Shown here in pieces: positions 22,601 through 35,500 of a stretch of 64,000 nucleotides of DNA (the stretch's first letter is position 1; each line of letters begins with the position of its first letter). A model generated the notes under the pieces. That model saw only the letters and a program-made list of their open reading frames with translations, did not search any database and had not been told where the DNA came from. The DNA comes from Linnemannia elongata (lineage: Eukaryota > Mortierellomycota > Mortierellomycetes > Mortierellales > Mortierellaceae): the NCBI GenBank assembly GCA_036320915.1, contig JAXBDG010000017.1, forward strand, positions 186,001 through 250,000. Reading direction: 5' to 3'. A program made the position numbers and the translations under genes.

Positions 22601-23883
22601 GCGAGCAACCCCTTCTTTTTTTTCTTTTGTTTTTTTTTTTTTGCTGTCAATATTCCCCCCCACCAACCATTCAACCTTGTAAAGTATTTGTACCATCTCG
22701 TCTTTTTTTTTTTTTGTTTTCGTTCGGTTTTGTTTTTAATCGACGCATCATTTGCACGCCTGTACAGCTTTTTATTTTTTTCTCGTAGCATTGTGCCAAT
22801 ATTAAAAAACGAAATCGCGATCTGCGACCCACACAAACACACAATATCATTGTCTCCAATTTGAACTTCTTGCGATTGTCATTGAACGATCCGTACTGCT
22901 TTTTTGTCTTGCGAAGAATGAATGGTCAATGGTTTGCAAGGGTTTGCTATCTTGGCGCGATCGCTCAATCCATTAGGTTGATCTCTTCTGATATTTTTCG
23001 TGGTTGTTTGTTTTGTTTTTCACACAATGAACTTACAGTGAGCAAGTCGATATGTGACTGCGTAGGAAAGCGTGGTATTTCGGCAGTTCCAGCCCGTGAG
23101 GCCTCAGAGCTCCCTTTTCTCCAATTTTTATCAAATGGTCTCTACAAAGAAATGATATACGTCATGTGATCTTTACGGCTTTACAGGGACCTACTGCGGT
23201 GGAAGACCTTGAGAGGGTGGACGGCCATATCCATCGGCGGGAGGCGCCATGGTTACCCATCGGTCCCAGGATCTTCAGGAAGGAGCACCATATCCAGTCC
23301 ATCCGGGATCCGACATCGTCATAAGAGTACTATCGACGTTTTGTGGTATCCATCGCTCAACCATCATCGATACTGAGGTCGACTCTGTGAAGGAGCCATG
23401 AACTGGAATGACAGGAGGAATTTAACATCAAATCGACTGCTGGTGGGAGAAACCCTTCATCCAACATTGCACAAGCAGGAAGACGAGGTGGCGGAAGACA
23501 TGCTTCTTGCATAGTCAGAGAAGGAGAGGTGTTACCAATAGAATCTTCAGTCAGGACACTGCCCCCACAGGACATCCAACACTCAACAGCGATGGAAAGA
23601 AGAGAAGAGCTAGAACTTGTTTTATGACCCAAAAGTCATGGCGAAACAGACATCTACCCACCTCCAGGGCACTCTTTCCGCAAAGAACTGCTCCCCGAGG
23701 TGTTAAAGCTGTTTGTTTCGTTACAAGAGCGGGAGAGGGGAGACTATCGACTTTTTTTTCTCACAGGAATATCACACACACCTCTTACAACACCACCAAC
23801 GGACCAACAGAACAAACATCCTGACCCAACGTGCTCCGCCCTATCTTCCTTCCGACAACTTGTCAATATTATGATATTTGTAG
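22601..23883 (+). other. Region between eIF1 and RPL35 with coding-like fragments
   Basis: 3' UTR of eIF1 is T-rich. Between 23187 and about 23800 several open stretches look translated but do not join into a gene: 23187-23324 follows a good acceptor and reads 45 codons (GPTAVEDLERVDGHIHRREA...), and from 23667 a frame contains SFRKELLPEVLKLFVSLQE, faintly like the start of an F-box. The first coding exon of RPL35 should also be here but I could not place it. Confidence 0.3.
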
Positions 23884-24804
23884 GCTGCTGTCAAGGCTTA
23901 CGAGTTGCGCACCAAGAACAAGGCCGAGCTCACCAAGCAGCTCGAGGAGCTCAAGCAGGAGCTTGCCAGCCTTAAGGTCCAGAAGGTTGCCGGTGGCTCC
24001 GCTGGAAAGTTGACCAAGATGTAAGTCTTTGGCTCTTAGCGTTGTCTTTTCATTTCGACCGCGAGTGGAGACGTGGTGCAGCGGGAACATGGACAGGAGC
24101 AGGAATGAGACTGTGGTTGCAGTGATGGTAGTGTCGGTCGTTTGACAAATGGTGATCTATCACTTGACTGAGTCCAACTGCAGGAGCTACGACAGAAGCT
24201 TTTGTCAGATCAGATGCCGCCACCAATTTGGAGACCGATCAAAGGCGAAGCTGCTCTGGACGCGTACCTGGATATTGTTATCTCATACGAGGTGATCAGT
24301 GATGGGAACGGACGCTCGGATCAGAAACGATTTTGCAATGCGTTTCGGGCATAACTTCACTCGCCTTTGTACATCAGTGGGAGAAACAAAGGAAGAGTGG
24401 ACTGACCAGCACCGGCTTCCAACCTATGGGTCTTCGACAAGGCGTTGCAACGCACACTGTTATCATCACACAGCGGCGCGATATGGACGCTACTAAGCAA
24501 ACCTACTCTGCAACCATCACGGCCCTTGTACAATTCTCTAACTCCTGCTGTTTTAACCTTGGTGCCTCTTAGCTCTGCTGTCCGCAAGTCGATTGCTCGC
24601 GTCATGACCGTGATCACCCAGACCCAGCGCGCCCAGCTCCGTCTCTTCTACCAGAAGAAGAACTTCTTGCCCTTGGACCTCCGCGTCAAGAAGACCCGCG
24701 CCATCCGTCGCCGTCTCACCAAGCACGAGGCTTCCGTCAAGACCGTCAAGCAGCAGAAGAAGGACACCCACTTCCCTCTCCGCAAGTACGCTGTCAAGGC
24801 CTAA
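23884..24804 (+). CDS. RPL35: 60S ribosomal protein L35 (uL29), start exon not resolved
   Basis: Two clear exons, 23884-24020 and 24573-24804, encode [20 protein letters not shown] through [19 protein letters not shown], the conserved ends of eukaryotic L35; total about 121 residues plus a missing initiator. The first visible codon follows an acceptor (TATTTGTAG) in phase 0, so a tiny upstream exon holding the ATG is required; vertebrate L35 is similarly arranged, but no ATG with a good donor could be assigned. L35 sits at the polypeptide exit tunnel of the large subunit. The 552-nt intron is unusually long and contains a 59-codon coding-like stretch (24178-24354). Confidence 0.9.
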
Positions 24805-26390
24805 AGGTCACCTGCGATTGTTTTTGCGAAAAAAATAAAATAAACCACCTATTACGTTTATTGCATTGTGTTTCGAAGGTGTTGCTGCTATGCTGTTGCT
24901 ACTATCCTAGAGTTGCTATTCAGTTGTTGCTACGCTATCAGTGTTGATCTTGCTACTATGCCGTCGCTGTTGATCTTGGCCGGATATCTGCCTGGCATTG
25001 GTGTTGATGTTATTGATGCTGATGCTGTCCGCCTTGGTGTTTTGCTATGTTGTCTAGGTTTTGGATTTTACGCACGCGCCACCACTGCTGAAGGTATCCA
25101 TAGTTTTTTTTTGCCACATCAGTTATCTCCTGGCGCGAGGCAAGGATCTCATCCTATTGGTGTTGTTTGATTGTTTTCCTTAAATCGCACGCGTTTGGTA
25201 AGTCTCTGGCGCGTCAACGACTATGCTTCTCTTACATAACAAAACATGGCAATTTTTCTGTATCATTGAGAGTTTGGCACCCAGCAAAGAATGCTCTCCA
25301 GCGCACTTCTTCCTAAAACTGTTCTGGGTCCTGTATGAGAAAACGAAAAGGTAGAAACTTAGTTACTGAAGCGCGAAGAAAGAGAAAAAAGCGGGCGACA
25401 GAAGCAAAGGCAAAACCCCAACAGAAAAAGAAACAAAAGAAAGACGGCAAAGATCATGTTTTTTTCCTATTGAACAACAAAGAAACCTAAAAAAAAAAAA
25501 CAAGGCTTTTACCTGGTTTGCGACGTGCAGTAACGACGGGTGTGTTGTTAGAGCGCACTCAACTATACAAACAGAGGCCAAATCCCTATGTTTTCGATGA
25601 GCGTGCCTGTCTGCCTGCCTTCCTGCCTTTCTGAGCAGTGCAGTCTCACTCTCTTTACTCGCCATCGCTCTCAATTGTTTTTATTCCTATATCTGCACAC
25701 ACCAATCAACCGCCCTTCGTTTGCTATGTTTATTTATTTACACTCATGCAACCGTGCATATGTCTCTATCAGAAGTGGGTGAACTAGACTTGTCCTTGTC
25801 ATCCGCACGGGTGGGTGTGTGTGAGTGTAGAAGGTTGGGCCCAGATCTCCGAATTGCGAGTGCCCATCCTCCTCTTGCTGGTCTTTGCCCTACCTTGTGG
25901 TCTTATGCCTTTGTGCTTTGGTATGCTCTGCGCCTGCTCTCGACAACAGAGAAAACACGACTAAACTAAAGTGGTTAAGCGCTAAACAAATTGGAGGGTG
26001 GCAAGGAAAAAAGAGGGGCAAACAATAGGAAAATAAGTTTTGGCTGATTACTTGCACTTTCTTTTTGAGAATGACCTTGTCTTTTCATTTTCTCTCTCTC
26101 TCTCTGTATCACTCTATATCAATGCCGATGTTGCTTTTGCGTACGCGGCTTACTTTTATATTGTCGTTTATTTCACTCTTCTCCATACTGCTCTCTCAAT
26201 CGACCCACCAGCTGGGGAGCAGAGGGCTGAGGAAGCGTGAGTGGAGACAAGGAAAGGAAGTGAGAAATGAAAGAAATGAGCAGCAGAAAAGAGAAGGAGG
26301 TACAAGGTCGACGAGTCGGAATCAAAAGGGAAGTTTGGATTTCAGCCTTCACCCCTTGAAACAAGTGTCCAGGGTTATCTCGCCTCGAAA

Positions 26391-26429
<39 letters not shown>

Positions 26430-28903
26430 GCACCTTCTGTTAAAAGAGGAAAAGGAGGGGCCTGGGCGGAGGTAATTCTTGGCGATGGCTCTGTTGTCTT
26501 TCTCTCACCTCTGTATACTTAACTCTCGGTCCTGTAGTATGTGGATTGTTTTCTTTGTTTGTTTGTAAAAAGGGATCATGCATTTTTTTTGTTCCTTAGT
26601 GCGCTTTTCTCGCATGCAGCATATGCAAACTGTAAAATGAAGTGTGGAAAGAAAAGAAGACAGAGAACGTGAACAATGACCGAAATGAAAAGAGGTGAAG
26701 AAGGTGATAGAGAATGATAAAGAGAGAATATGGTTAAATGACGATGTTGTGTCGGCGAGGCCGAACAGGTCAAACCATTTACGTCGGTTATCGAGACGAA
26801 AAGGAAAGGAATAATGAATAATGGGAATTCAATCATGAACACACCCTCAAAGTGGAGATGTCTTTGTTTGTTGTTGTTCGACATGCCTCCTTTCCTCTCC
26901 ATCTCTTGGCTGCTTGTTTATTATCCTTTTCCTCTCTGTCTCTCTTTGATTATTGCCTGCATGTCCAGCTGTCGTCTTATGCATTGACAGCCTATGTTTC
27001 GGGATACATAAAGGAGGCGAAGAAAAACAAGAGAGAAAGTAAAAAGGGGAGAGAAAGAGAGGGATCGTCAAATCTGATTAGTGAGTTCAGAACGAGACTA
27101 CAGTGGCATCAGGTAAGGAATAGGCACTAAAAAACCCCCCGATGATTATTCATACACACATGTCCTTCCTCCTCTTTGTCTCCTCTTTCCCCACTTCAAA
27201 ACGTTAGAAAACTTGTCTGAACACTCTCAAGCTCCTTTCTTGCCGGTGAGAAACGTCTTTTTACCTCCTCGTTCTTAGGTTAACAAAGAAAAGACCTGTC
27301 GTATAAAATGTATATTTGCAAAGAGCAAATCATAGGGAGAAAAGACACTTGCAAGAGGTATTGGTCTCTTTGACACATCGACCCGGGTACTTGTTTGCCT
27401 CTGTTTGTCATTCACTAAGCTTCACCGCAACCACCACTGACGCCTACCTGAGGACCGATGGCAAAATTAGCCTCAGCATTGACACAACCAAGGCAAAGAA
27501 ACTGAGAGAGAAAAATATAGGTAGTTATGGAAATAACGACGAACCCCTGAGAATGATAATTAATGCAACAGTGCGAACGGCAAACTCACACTAGCTGACT
27601 CCTACTCTGTCATCGGTCTTCCTCCACAATGACAAAAGACGAAACGAGTATGAGTGTCAAGAGAAGTTGGAAGGAAAGAAAGAAAATAACCCCCTTTTCG
27701 GGCTAGCGTCCTTTTCCGCGAACACAATCTTCAACACTTATTGGTTTTAGTTTTTTTTATTTTATTTTTTGTTTTCTTTGCTCAGCGTCAGGATTCAGAC
27801 CAGTAGCGAGCGACAGAGGCACAAACACCACAAGAAAAAAAATCGCTAATGAAACGAATGCATGTGGAAGATGCAATGGTGCGAAGGTGGAGTGTGTTTT
27901 TTGTGGGCCGTTCCGGCGGACGAAAATTTAAACGCAGTGGAGAAGTTCTTCACCTTTGCCCTCTCCCTTTCCCATTGATAAATGCAAAAAAAAAATGAGC
28001 CAGATGATTCTCTCTCATTTATCTTTGAGAATGATGTCTACTACTGCGAGACTAACAAAGCATACGCACATTCAACGAATGTGCAGGCAAAAGAAAAAAA
28101 ATAAGTGAGTGTGAATCCCTGAAGGGTGAAGATGCGGGCACAATTATCCTGGTACCATTTTTTTATTGTTCCGCACCTCCTGCTAGAGTGTGCAATCCCT
28201 ATTTCGGTGCCAAAAAGAGGCGGGGTGGCGATCGATTGACTCAAACTTTGCACAGGGGGATCGGCGAAACTCTAAATGACTGTCAAGGCAAGTAGAGCGG
28301 AATAGGAACACATGCAACCCATTCAATCCAGGTCACATTGGGCGGGAGAGACAGAGAGAGGGAAGGAAAAGCGTGGTGTTGAGAAAACAGAGACAGGCAA
28401 GGTTAAAAAATATCCTCGCTTTCTCAATGCCCTTTCCTTCTCTTACTCTGCCACTCTCGCTCTATTTTCTTTCCTTTTTTTTCTGCTTTTGTTGGAATGT
28501 TGAGTACGATTGCTGTCGTTTCGTCTTTTTCATCCTTCTTTTATTCAAAGGCACCGCAAACCTCCTCCTGAAGGGAAAACAGTTCCTCTTCTCACCACCC
28601 TTTGACTAAACCTTCACTGGTAAGTCGACGCTACGGAAATTAAAAGTAGGAAACAATGTCGGAAAAAATGATGCTGCGTTTTGCGTTAAAATTGAAATCA
28701 ACCCTGCTCATGGCAAGTGTGGTTTTAAAAGGCAGCACAAGCCATCCTCCCATTCTGATATAGACTTACGGTGGTTCGATGTAAAAAAAGAAAGTGCAAA
28801 AATGTAAATAGGGAAAGTAGGCCCCCGCTCTGGTCCCTTCCTTGTGGGTACATGGCAAAGAGAAACTCTGATCAAACATCCCTTTCCTCCTTTCATTTTC
28901 CTC

Positions 28904-28943
<40 letters not shown>

Positions 28944-31900
28944 ACTATCATCCTGTACCGTTCATGAGCATGGAAGAGGAGAGAATACGTTACTAAGCAC
29001 CTCATCTCTCCTTGATTTGTTTTAGTAAGTTGGTGTATGCCTCCGCATATTTTATGATAGGGTCACCCACACCTCCCTCGTCTCTTCCTTCCATCCTTCC
29101 CTATATTTGTCTTGTTATCTGTTCCCCAACAGTTATCTTGTTTGTTGGCTACAAAGCGTGCGCTTATTCTTTTTTTTTTTTTTTTTTTTTTTTTTTGAGA
29201 TTGTGATCCCATACAACAATAGGCGGATCGTGCTCTATTGATGAACAGACATGGCAGTAAACTTACTCAAAAAAAAAAGAAAGCGAAATGGCACACTCTT
29301 ATTGTTCGCGAGGTGTGAGAGGGTCAAGAAAGAGTATAATTTTAAAAGTAACTATTCGATAAAACAAAGGTCGTTCATTTCGTTACTCTTTGCGGAGTTT
29401 ATCTTTTGTTACCAGGCATTGCGTTAAGCTCCAGACAAGCTGTGAATCAGAAGCTATGCCAATGCAGCGGAAAAAGGACTGCCTCTTGTTGAATATCGAA
29501 AAGATAGTATGAGACTGAGGAAGGGAGAAAGATTAAAGGATGGCGCTTTCTTCTATTTTGAGTGGCAAAAAATGGCGTTGTCTAGAGCCGTCAACTGTTG
29601 CATTTCTGTTTGCAGTTGGCGCTGTGGTGCGAAGGAGATGGCCTACCTTCCCGGAAAACGAACGATGAGGAGGGAAAAGAATATACATCCTCGTTTTTTT
29701 ATTGTATCGAATGCCCCGTTACATTAATTACGAGAGGAGGATTATTGAATGAATAAACTATACTCAGCTTGGGCCAAGGGATGTCTGTCTGTCTGTCTGT
29801 CTCAGAGGCGGGATCAGGGACGAATGGTGTCATGGGACTTTGAGAATGATATGGAAAGGGAGAGAAGTGGGCAGAACAAACCACAGAGACGAGTAAGGTT
29901 TATTACCCGTCACTGATTGATTACTTTTTTTTTCGGTAAACCATGCCAAGGGGACACACCCAGGGCGAAGACGATGGAGGAACGGGAAAGGGTGAGAGGG
30001 ATGCTGCTGTAAGGGATAGAAATAATAAGGAGGCAACAAGGCAGAATAAGAAGGGAGAACGGATTAGATGGAGAGAGAGAAGGGAGTGGAAAGAAATGAA
30101 AACAATATCGTATCCCACAGCGCTGCATGTCGTTTTTCAGTGTCCACGTTCCTTCGTTCCATCCTCTCTCTCTCTCTCTCTCTTGTCTCGACTCTTGAAT
30201 AAACCCAATTGGTTATCCTGGGATGCATACTGATCCCTTTACTCAATGTCTATCTATTTGACATGCCCTGATATTGTTAAACTTTTTGGCCAACTGGTTG
30301 CTATGTTTGTATGTGTGCTTGTGATTTTTGAGAGGGGTAACCCTATTCACTCGTTCATATTCACACCTCGCAATTCTTTCTGAGGTGTGTCTGTGTTTAT
30401 GATTTATGCCAATATTTGTTGATGCTACGGTCGTCGTCCTTGATGTTGTTGCTTTCTTTTTGTTATTTTCACTCTGCCCTGTTGTTAACTGTTTTTGTTT
30501 TTGTCTGAATGCTTTGACTGAGCATAAATGAGGGCATCGCCAAGGGATAGGGTGCCCTGCTCAATAGCGGAGATTATGCAATGACTATGCCGATGTGTGT
30601 AATAGGAGAACAAAATGTGGGAGTGGATTAGCATTTCTATTATTTTCCATGTCTTCTCTTTCTCTCGGGTGTGGAGGGAAGAAAAATGATAGGGACGACC
30701 GACTGAATACCTGGTCAGAGAGACCATGGCTTCTCCACGTCTGTTCACTCTTGGTCGTGGCTCATTCTATCCTTAACTTAATCTTCATTCCTCTTGTTGA
30801 CATCCCTCCTCCCCGATGTGTCGTTCAATGTGTTGGTGGTATTTACTGAGTGGTGTTCATGTCCTCACACTTCTTTCTCTTTCGTATTCAATACAGAGAG
30901 TCGGCAAACTTTTCTCTCTCTCATTCTCCACTAAAATCAGTTTCTCTCTTTCCTTCCTTCCTCTTTTCTCTCTCTTCTTCTCTTTCTCTCTCCACGCAAA
31001 CACGTTCGCACACGTACATACACTACCACCACCACTGCCATTTTCGCCTTCAACATATTCGACATTGCCATTTTCACCCGGAGCGTTATTCATACCGCAT
31101 CTGTCATAGTTCTTCTTCTCCAACTGAACTATACTTCTGCACATACGTTCACATCTTGTCTCCATTGAAGCAACTGCTTATCCGGAAACATCACTCATTC
31201 ACAAGCCTTCTCGTTGTTCACGCCCATCTCAGCAAAAGTTTACTTTCAGTCCAGTATTCTTCTGAGCACTTTCGTATTTCTAGGGGTTTTGCTTAGACAT
31301 AGCTCGTTCAAACGCCTAGTCGCCAATTGGGAACTTTCTTGTAAGCGAGTGTGCAGCAATTAAGTTATTACAGAACACAGCTACATCAACAAACAACAAT
31401 AACAGCAATAACAGCAACTACAACAACAACAACAACAACAACAATATCACCCCTTTTCTTCTCTCTGTACCTCTCTCTTCCGCTCATTAGTATTTTTCTT
31501 TCCTCCCTGCCCCGACCAGACCTTTTATATTCGTTGCGTTTATATGATGTTATTGTTTTCACCCCCTCACCGTCCCAACAACAAATGTCCTTTGTTGGCA
31601 GCATAGTCAAATATTCTCGGTCGCTCTCTTAGCCAAACCATTGCAAGCTTTGTCATCACTCCCCTATGCCTCTCTCAATCTAAAGCCCCCCTAGTTGTTT
31701 GATTTTTTGGGTGTAACAAACGAACGGAGGCAATCCAGACGTTGGCTGAACAATCCCAAACGTCAAGCGGAAAAAAAGGCGAAGAAATAGGTTAAATTTG
31801 AAGTGGAAACACTGGATGGGATATAAACATTCAGATTACTCGCCTTTCCACAATTCATTTACTGCCTCCTTTTTGCCTTTAGCGGTTGAACTTCCTTCCT

Positions 31901-32582
31901 CTTCTCCGTCTCCTTCAACTGATTGTTTCCCGCCGACTGTTTACTTTTGCGCCTTTTTTTCTTTCTAATTGTTTTGTGCTCGATTTTGCTTCCAACGCGC
32001 ATTGAGAGCATATTCGTCTTTTTTGAGGTCATAGCATCGGGGACAAACCCCTTTCTTGTTGGTGTTTTTTTGGTACATGATGCCCATCTTTTTTTTCTCT
32101 CTTTCTCCCTCCAATTTCTGTATGCAATTGCTCTCTAAAGAGAGAGAACAAGAGATGGGAGGAGATCAATATTTTGTTGGTGACATTGTTGCTTGTTGTT
32201 GTTGTTGTGGTTGTTGTTTTCTGTTGTTATACTCTTTTTGTTGTCCTTTTTTTTTTGAAAATAGTGCCCATGCTCAATGCCCAGGATGATTTCTTTGTTC
32301 ACGTGGCTTTGCTTTGGCCTGCCTCTCACTTTCATTTTTTTTATCCTTATTCCCTCTCATTTTCTTCTCTCATTCTCTCCTTCACTCCCTACTTTCTCTA
32401 TAACCACCTACTTGTTGCTGACGATCCCCCTTCGTTCCCTTTCTTGTCGAATAGTCATGCATATGCACGGCTGCATTTTGCTCCCACCAAACGCCCCCTC
32501 CTTTACGTCTTGATCCTCAGGGGATACTGAGCACCACCACTGTCCTAATCCCGCTACCGACCACCACAACGTTCATAGTCAA
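24805..32582. other. 7.8-kb region without a convincing gene
   Basis: Between RPL35 and the HMG-box gene I find only low-complexity open frames. Content: imperfect GTTGCTACT-type repeats (24870-25040), an A35 run (26392-26426), T34 (28908-28941) and T27 (29170-29196) runs, CT-rich blocks, and CAA repeats near 31390-31445 that may belong to the 5' UTR of the downstream gene. It may be regulatory or contain unspotted multi-exon genes. Confidence 0.45.
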
Positions 32583-35500
32583 ATGGAAGAGCGACAGCAA
32601 CAACAACAACAACAACTCCACCACCATTTACAACATCTCCATAGCCAGCATATGCAGCAACAGAACTCTCTCTCTCGGGTCGATACTTTCCACGCTGCTG
32701 ATAATACACGTATCGACAACGACAAGAACAACGACGACAACAACATCGACAATAACAACAACGAGCTATCCCGGCCTGTTCAGCTTGACAGCGGTACGCG
32801 CACGGTCCGCACTGCCGAAGAGCCTACTTTGTTCTCCTATCAGCAACATCCGCCTGCTACCATCGACACACAAACTTCTCAATCTTACATCTTCGCCCAG
32901 ACGAGTAGCATCTTTCAAATGCAGTACGCACATACTGACGCCCACACTACCGAGAGCAGCAAAGACGGTGCACATCATCTCCAATACCCACCTCAGAATG
33001 ATGCCGACAACAGTATGTTTTTCGGTGCGCCTCGATCACACTCTCCCTATCATCGCCATTCCGTCCATTCATCGCTCCCTGAATATGCCTCAGGTGTGCA
33101 GTCAGCCGGTTTTGCAACCCTTGAACCTCAGCGGTGCCAACCTCCCATTCCCAGAGTCCCATCACACTCCCTTTCATCCCATATACCTCCTGCTACCCCC
33201 AACACCACCAAGGCAGTATCCTCACATCACAACATGCCCCTCAACGAGCCCTCCTTTCATCACCCACCCCTTGCATGGCACGTGCAGCAGCAACAGCAGC
33301 AGCAGCAAGCGTTTTGGGCGGAGAGGCATCTCGATCATCAGTCAATCCATGGACTTGAGGCTTTGGATGTGCGCCATTCACAAATGAGCAGCAGCACGCC
33401 CTTTGCCTCCTCTGTCCTCTTGTCAACGCCACCGTCAATGTCCATGATCCGCGTCGACAGTGACAGTTCACCACAGATAGAGCAGCAACAGTGCCAACAG
33501 CAGCAGCAGTCGACCCAGTTAGTCACTCATGATGCTATTACTCAACAGCAGCATGCACAACAGCAACAAGCACAGCACCAGCAACTTCAAATGGACCACA
33601 CGCAGCATCAACTTCACTTCCAACGCACCATCGTCCAACAACCCCAATCTGAAGGAACCGCTAGCTTCTCGGGGCAGCAGCTGGCCCATGTTGCTCGTCT
33701 TGCTGGCACACACATGGTCCCCACAAGTACAAACACAGACCCTGTGTCTTTTGATGGACGAGCGGCTATCTATCCGCCTGACAGAAGCATACATGATGTC
33801 CCCAACAACACCTCCATGTCAAGGCCGGCCGTAGACAATAGCACCATTATGGCCTATTTTGAAACTCAACCCATGCCTTCGGATGATGGCTCAGGAGGAG
33901 CATTCAGCAGTACGCCACCAACTTCTCTTACGGATTATGCTCTTATGGGCAACAACAATCTTGCGCTCGTTTCGTGCAAAAACAACAACAACAACAGCAG
34001 CAGCAGCAGCAACAACAATATCAACAATGGTGCAGCGTTGTACCTACATGATGCACCAGCGCATGGTCCAAACTTTGTTCTTGCTCGAGACATGGTGCCA
34101 CCAGATGTGCAACATGGTATGCATCATTTGGTGGAACAACATCTGGTCTTTGAGCAGCAACGGCAGCAGCATGCGAGCGGTGGGAACGCCATCATGCAAG
34201 CACATATGCCTGAGACAGCAGCAGGGGCAAAGGTAAATTTTTTGCTGTATTTTTGTTTTTCATTCTCGCTTTGTTTATTTGCTGTCTGCTTACTTAAATG
34301 TTCAATGAAGAGTAAAAAGAGAGGAGTACAAGAACAGACGAGCAACGCATTGCTGTGGGATCCAACAATGCTTACGGCAGGGCAAGCACTCCGTATGCTT
34401 GTTTACCTAACCCGTAAGCAAGTAGACTGACGCGCCTTGACTTCTCTTTCTATTTTTTTATGTTCTCGTCGCGATTTCGCCAATTGACTATGTGGTATTT
34501 TTGTTTTCTTCGTTTCTCATATTATTCTTACCTTTTGTTTTCCGCTGTGTGCACCTGTGCTACCTCTGCCCATGTCGGAACAGTTCGCCTCACTTCCCTT
34601 CGAGGATGGCGCCACCAATAACAATAACAACAACAACGTGCGTCCATTCGCACATCAGATCCCGCGACACATCGACTTCCTCCCAAGTTTTAACCCGAAC
34701 GACATGCAGCAAGCAGTCCCGATTCTCTCCTCGCCAGCTTGCTCTTTCCAAGATGCCCTCACGGCGGGCTCGAGTACAGGGACGCACTCTGTCGTCAACA
34801 CTCCCACATCCAACTATTCGTTCTCCAACTCTCACCAGCAGTCGTACTTTTCACTACCGCTGCCCATCCACGGCAATACCTTGGCTAATTTTTCGGCCCA
34901 TCAACAAAAACAACACAACAATAACTTACACCACCTTGGGGTCACCGGTGCTGCTGGTCCTCAGACCAACGTGACCCCTGAGATGCCGTCGCAGACTTTG
35001 CAAGGGTCCTGGGCATTTCATGCGTTGGATTCTCGTCTGCAGCAGCCACTGTCGTCATCCGTTCCTCCGACGCCACCGCCGTTGTTCTTTCAAAATCCGT
35101 CGCAGCAGGCGCCGCTCAATCTTACGTCGTTCGCACAAGGGCTGCCCTTTGAGGCCGATACCATAAAGACTCCAGCTGAACATATGCCCTTTCCAGCCCC
35201 GCCGTCTCCTGCTACTGAAGCAACTGAGATGCCACCACCTCGAGTTGCAGTCACTTTTTCGAACGCGTCGTCCAGCATTACCGAACAGAGTACCAATGGC
35301 AAGCTCAAATACTTTGATGCAATACACCAAGCATTATCGACATGTACACTGCCCTGACACTAACATGCACACGCTCTATTTATTCTGTTTCACAATACCA
35401 GCCATTAAAAGTCATAACTCGACGACACGCCATTTCCATTCAGCGCCCATCACCATGTCATCCTTGGCTGATGCCTCGACGTCGTCGTCCTTACACACAA

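Noticed and set aside
24120..24180. Possible C/D snoRNA in the RPL35 intron (GTGATGG ... CTGA)
   Set aside because: C box deviates from consensus, terminal stem is weak and no rRNA match was recognised.
27316..27594. 92-codon plus-strand frame in the gene-poor stretch
   Set aside because: No upstream acceptor/donor structure or family resemblance.
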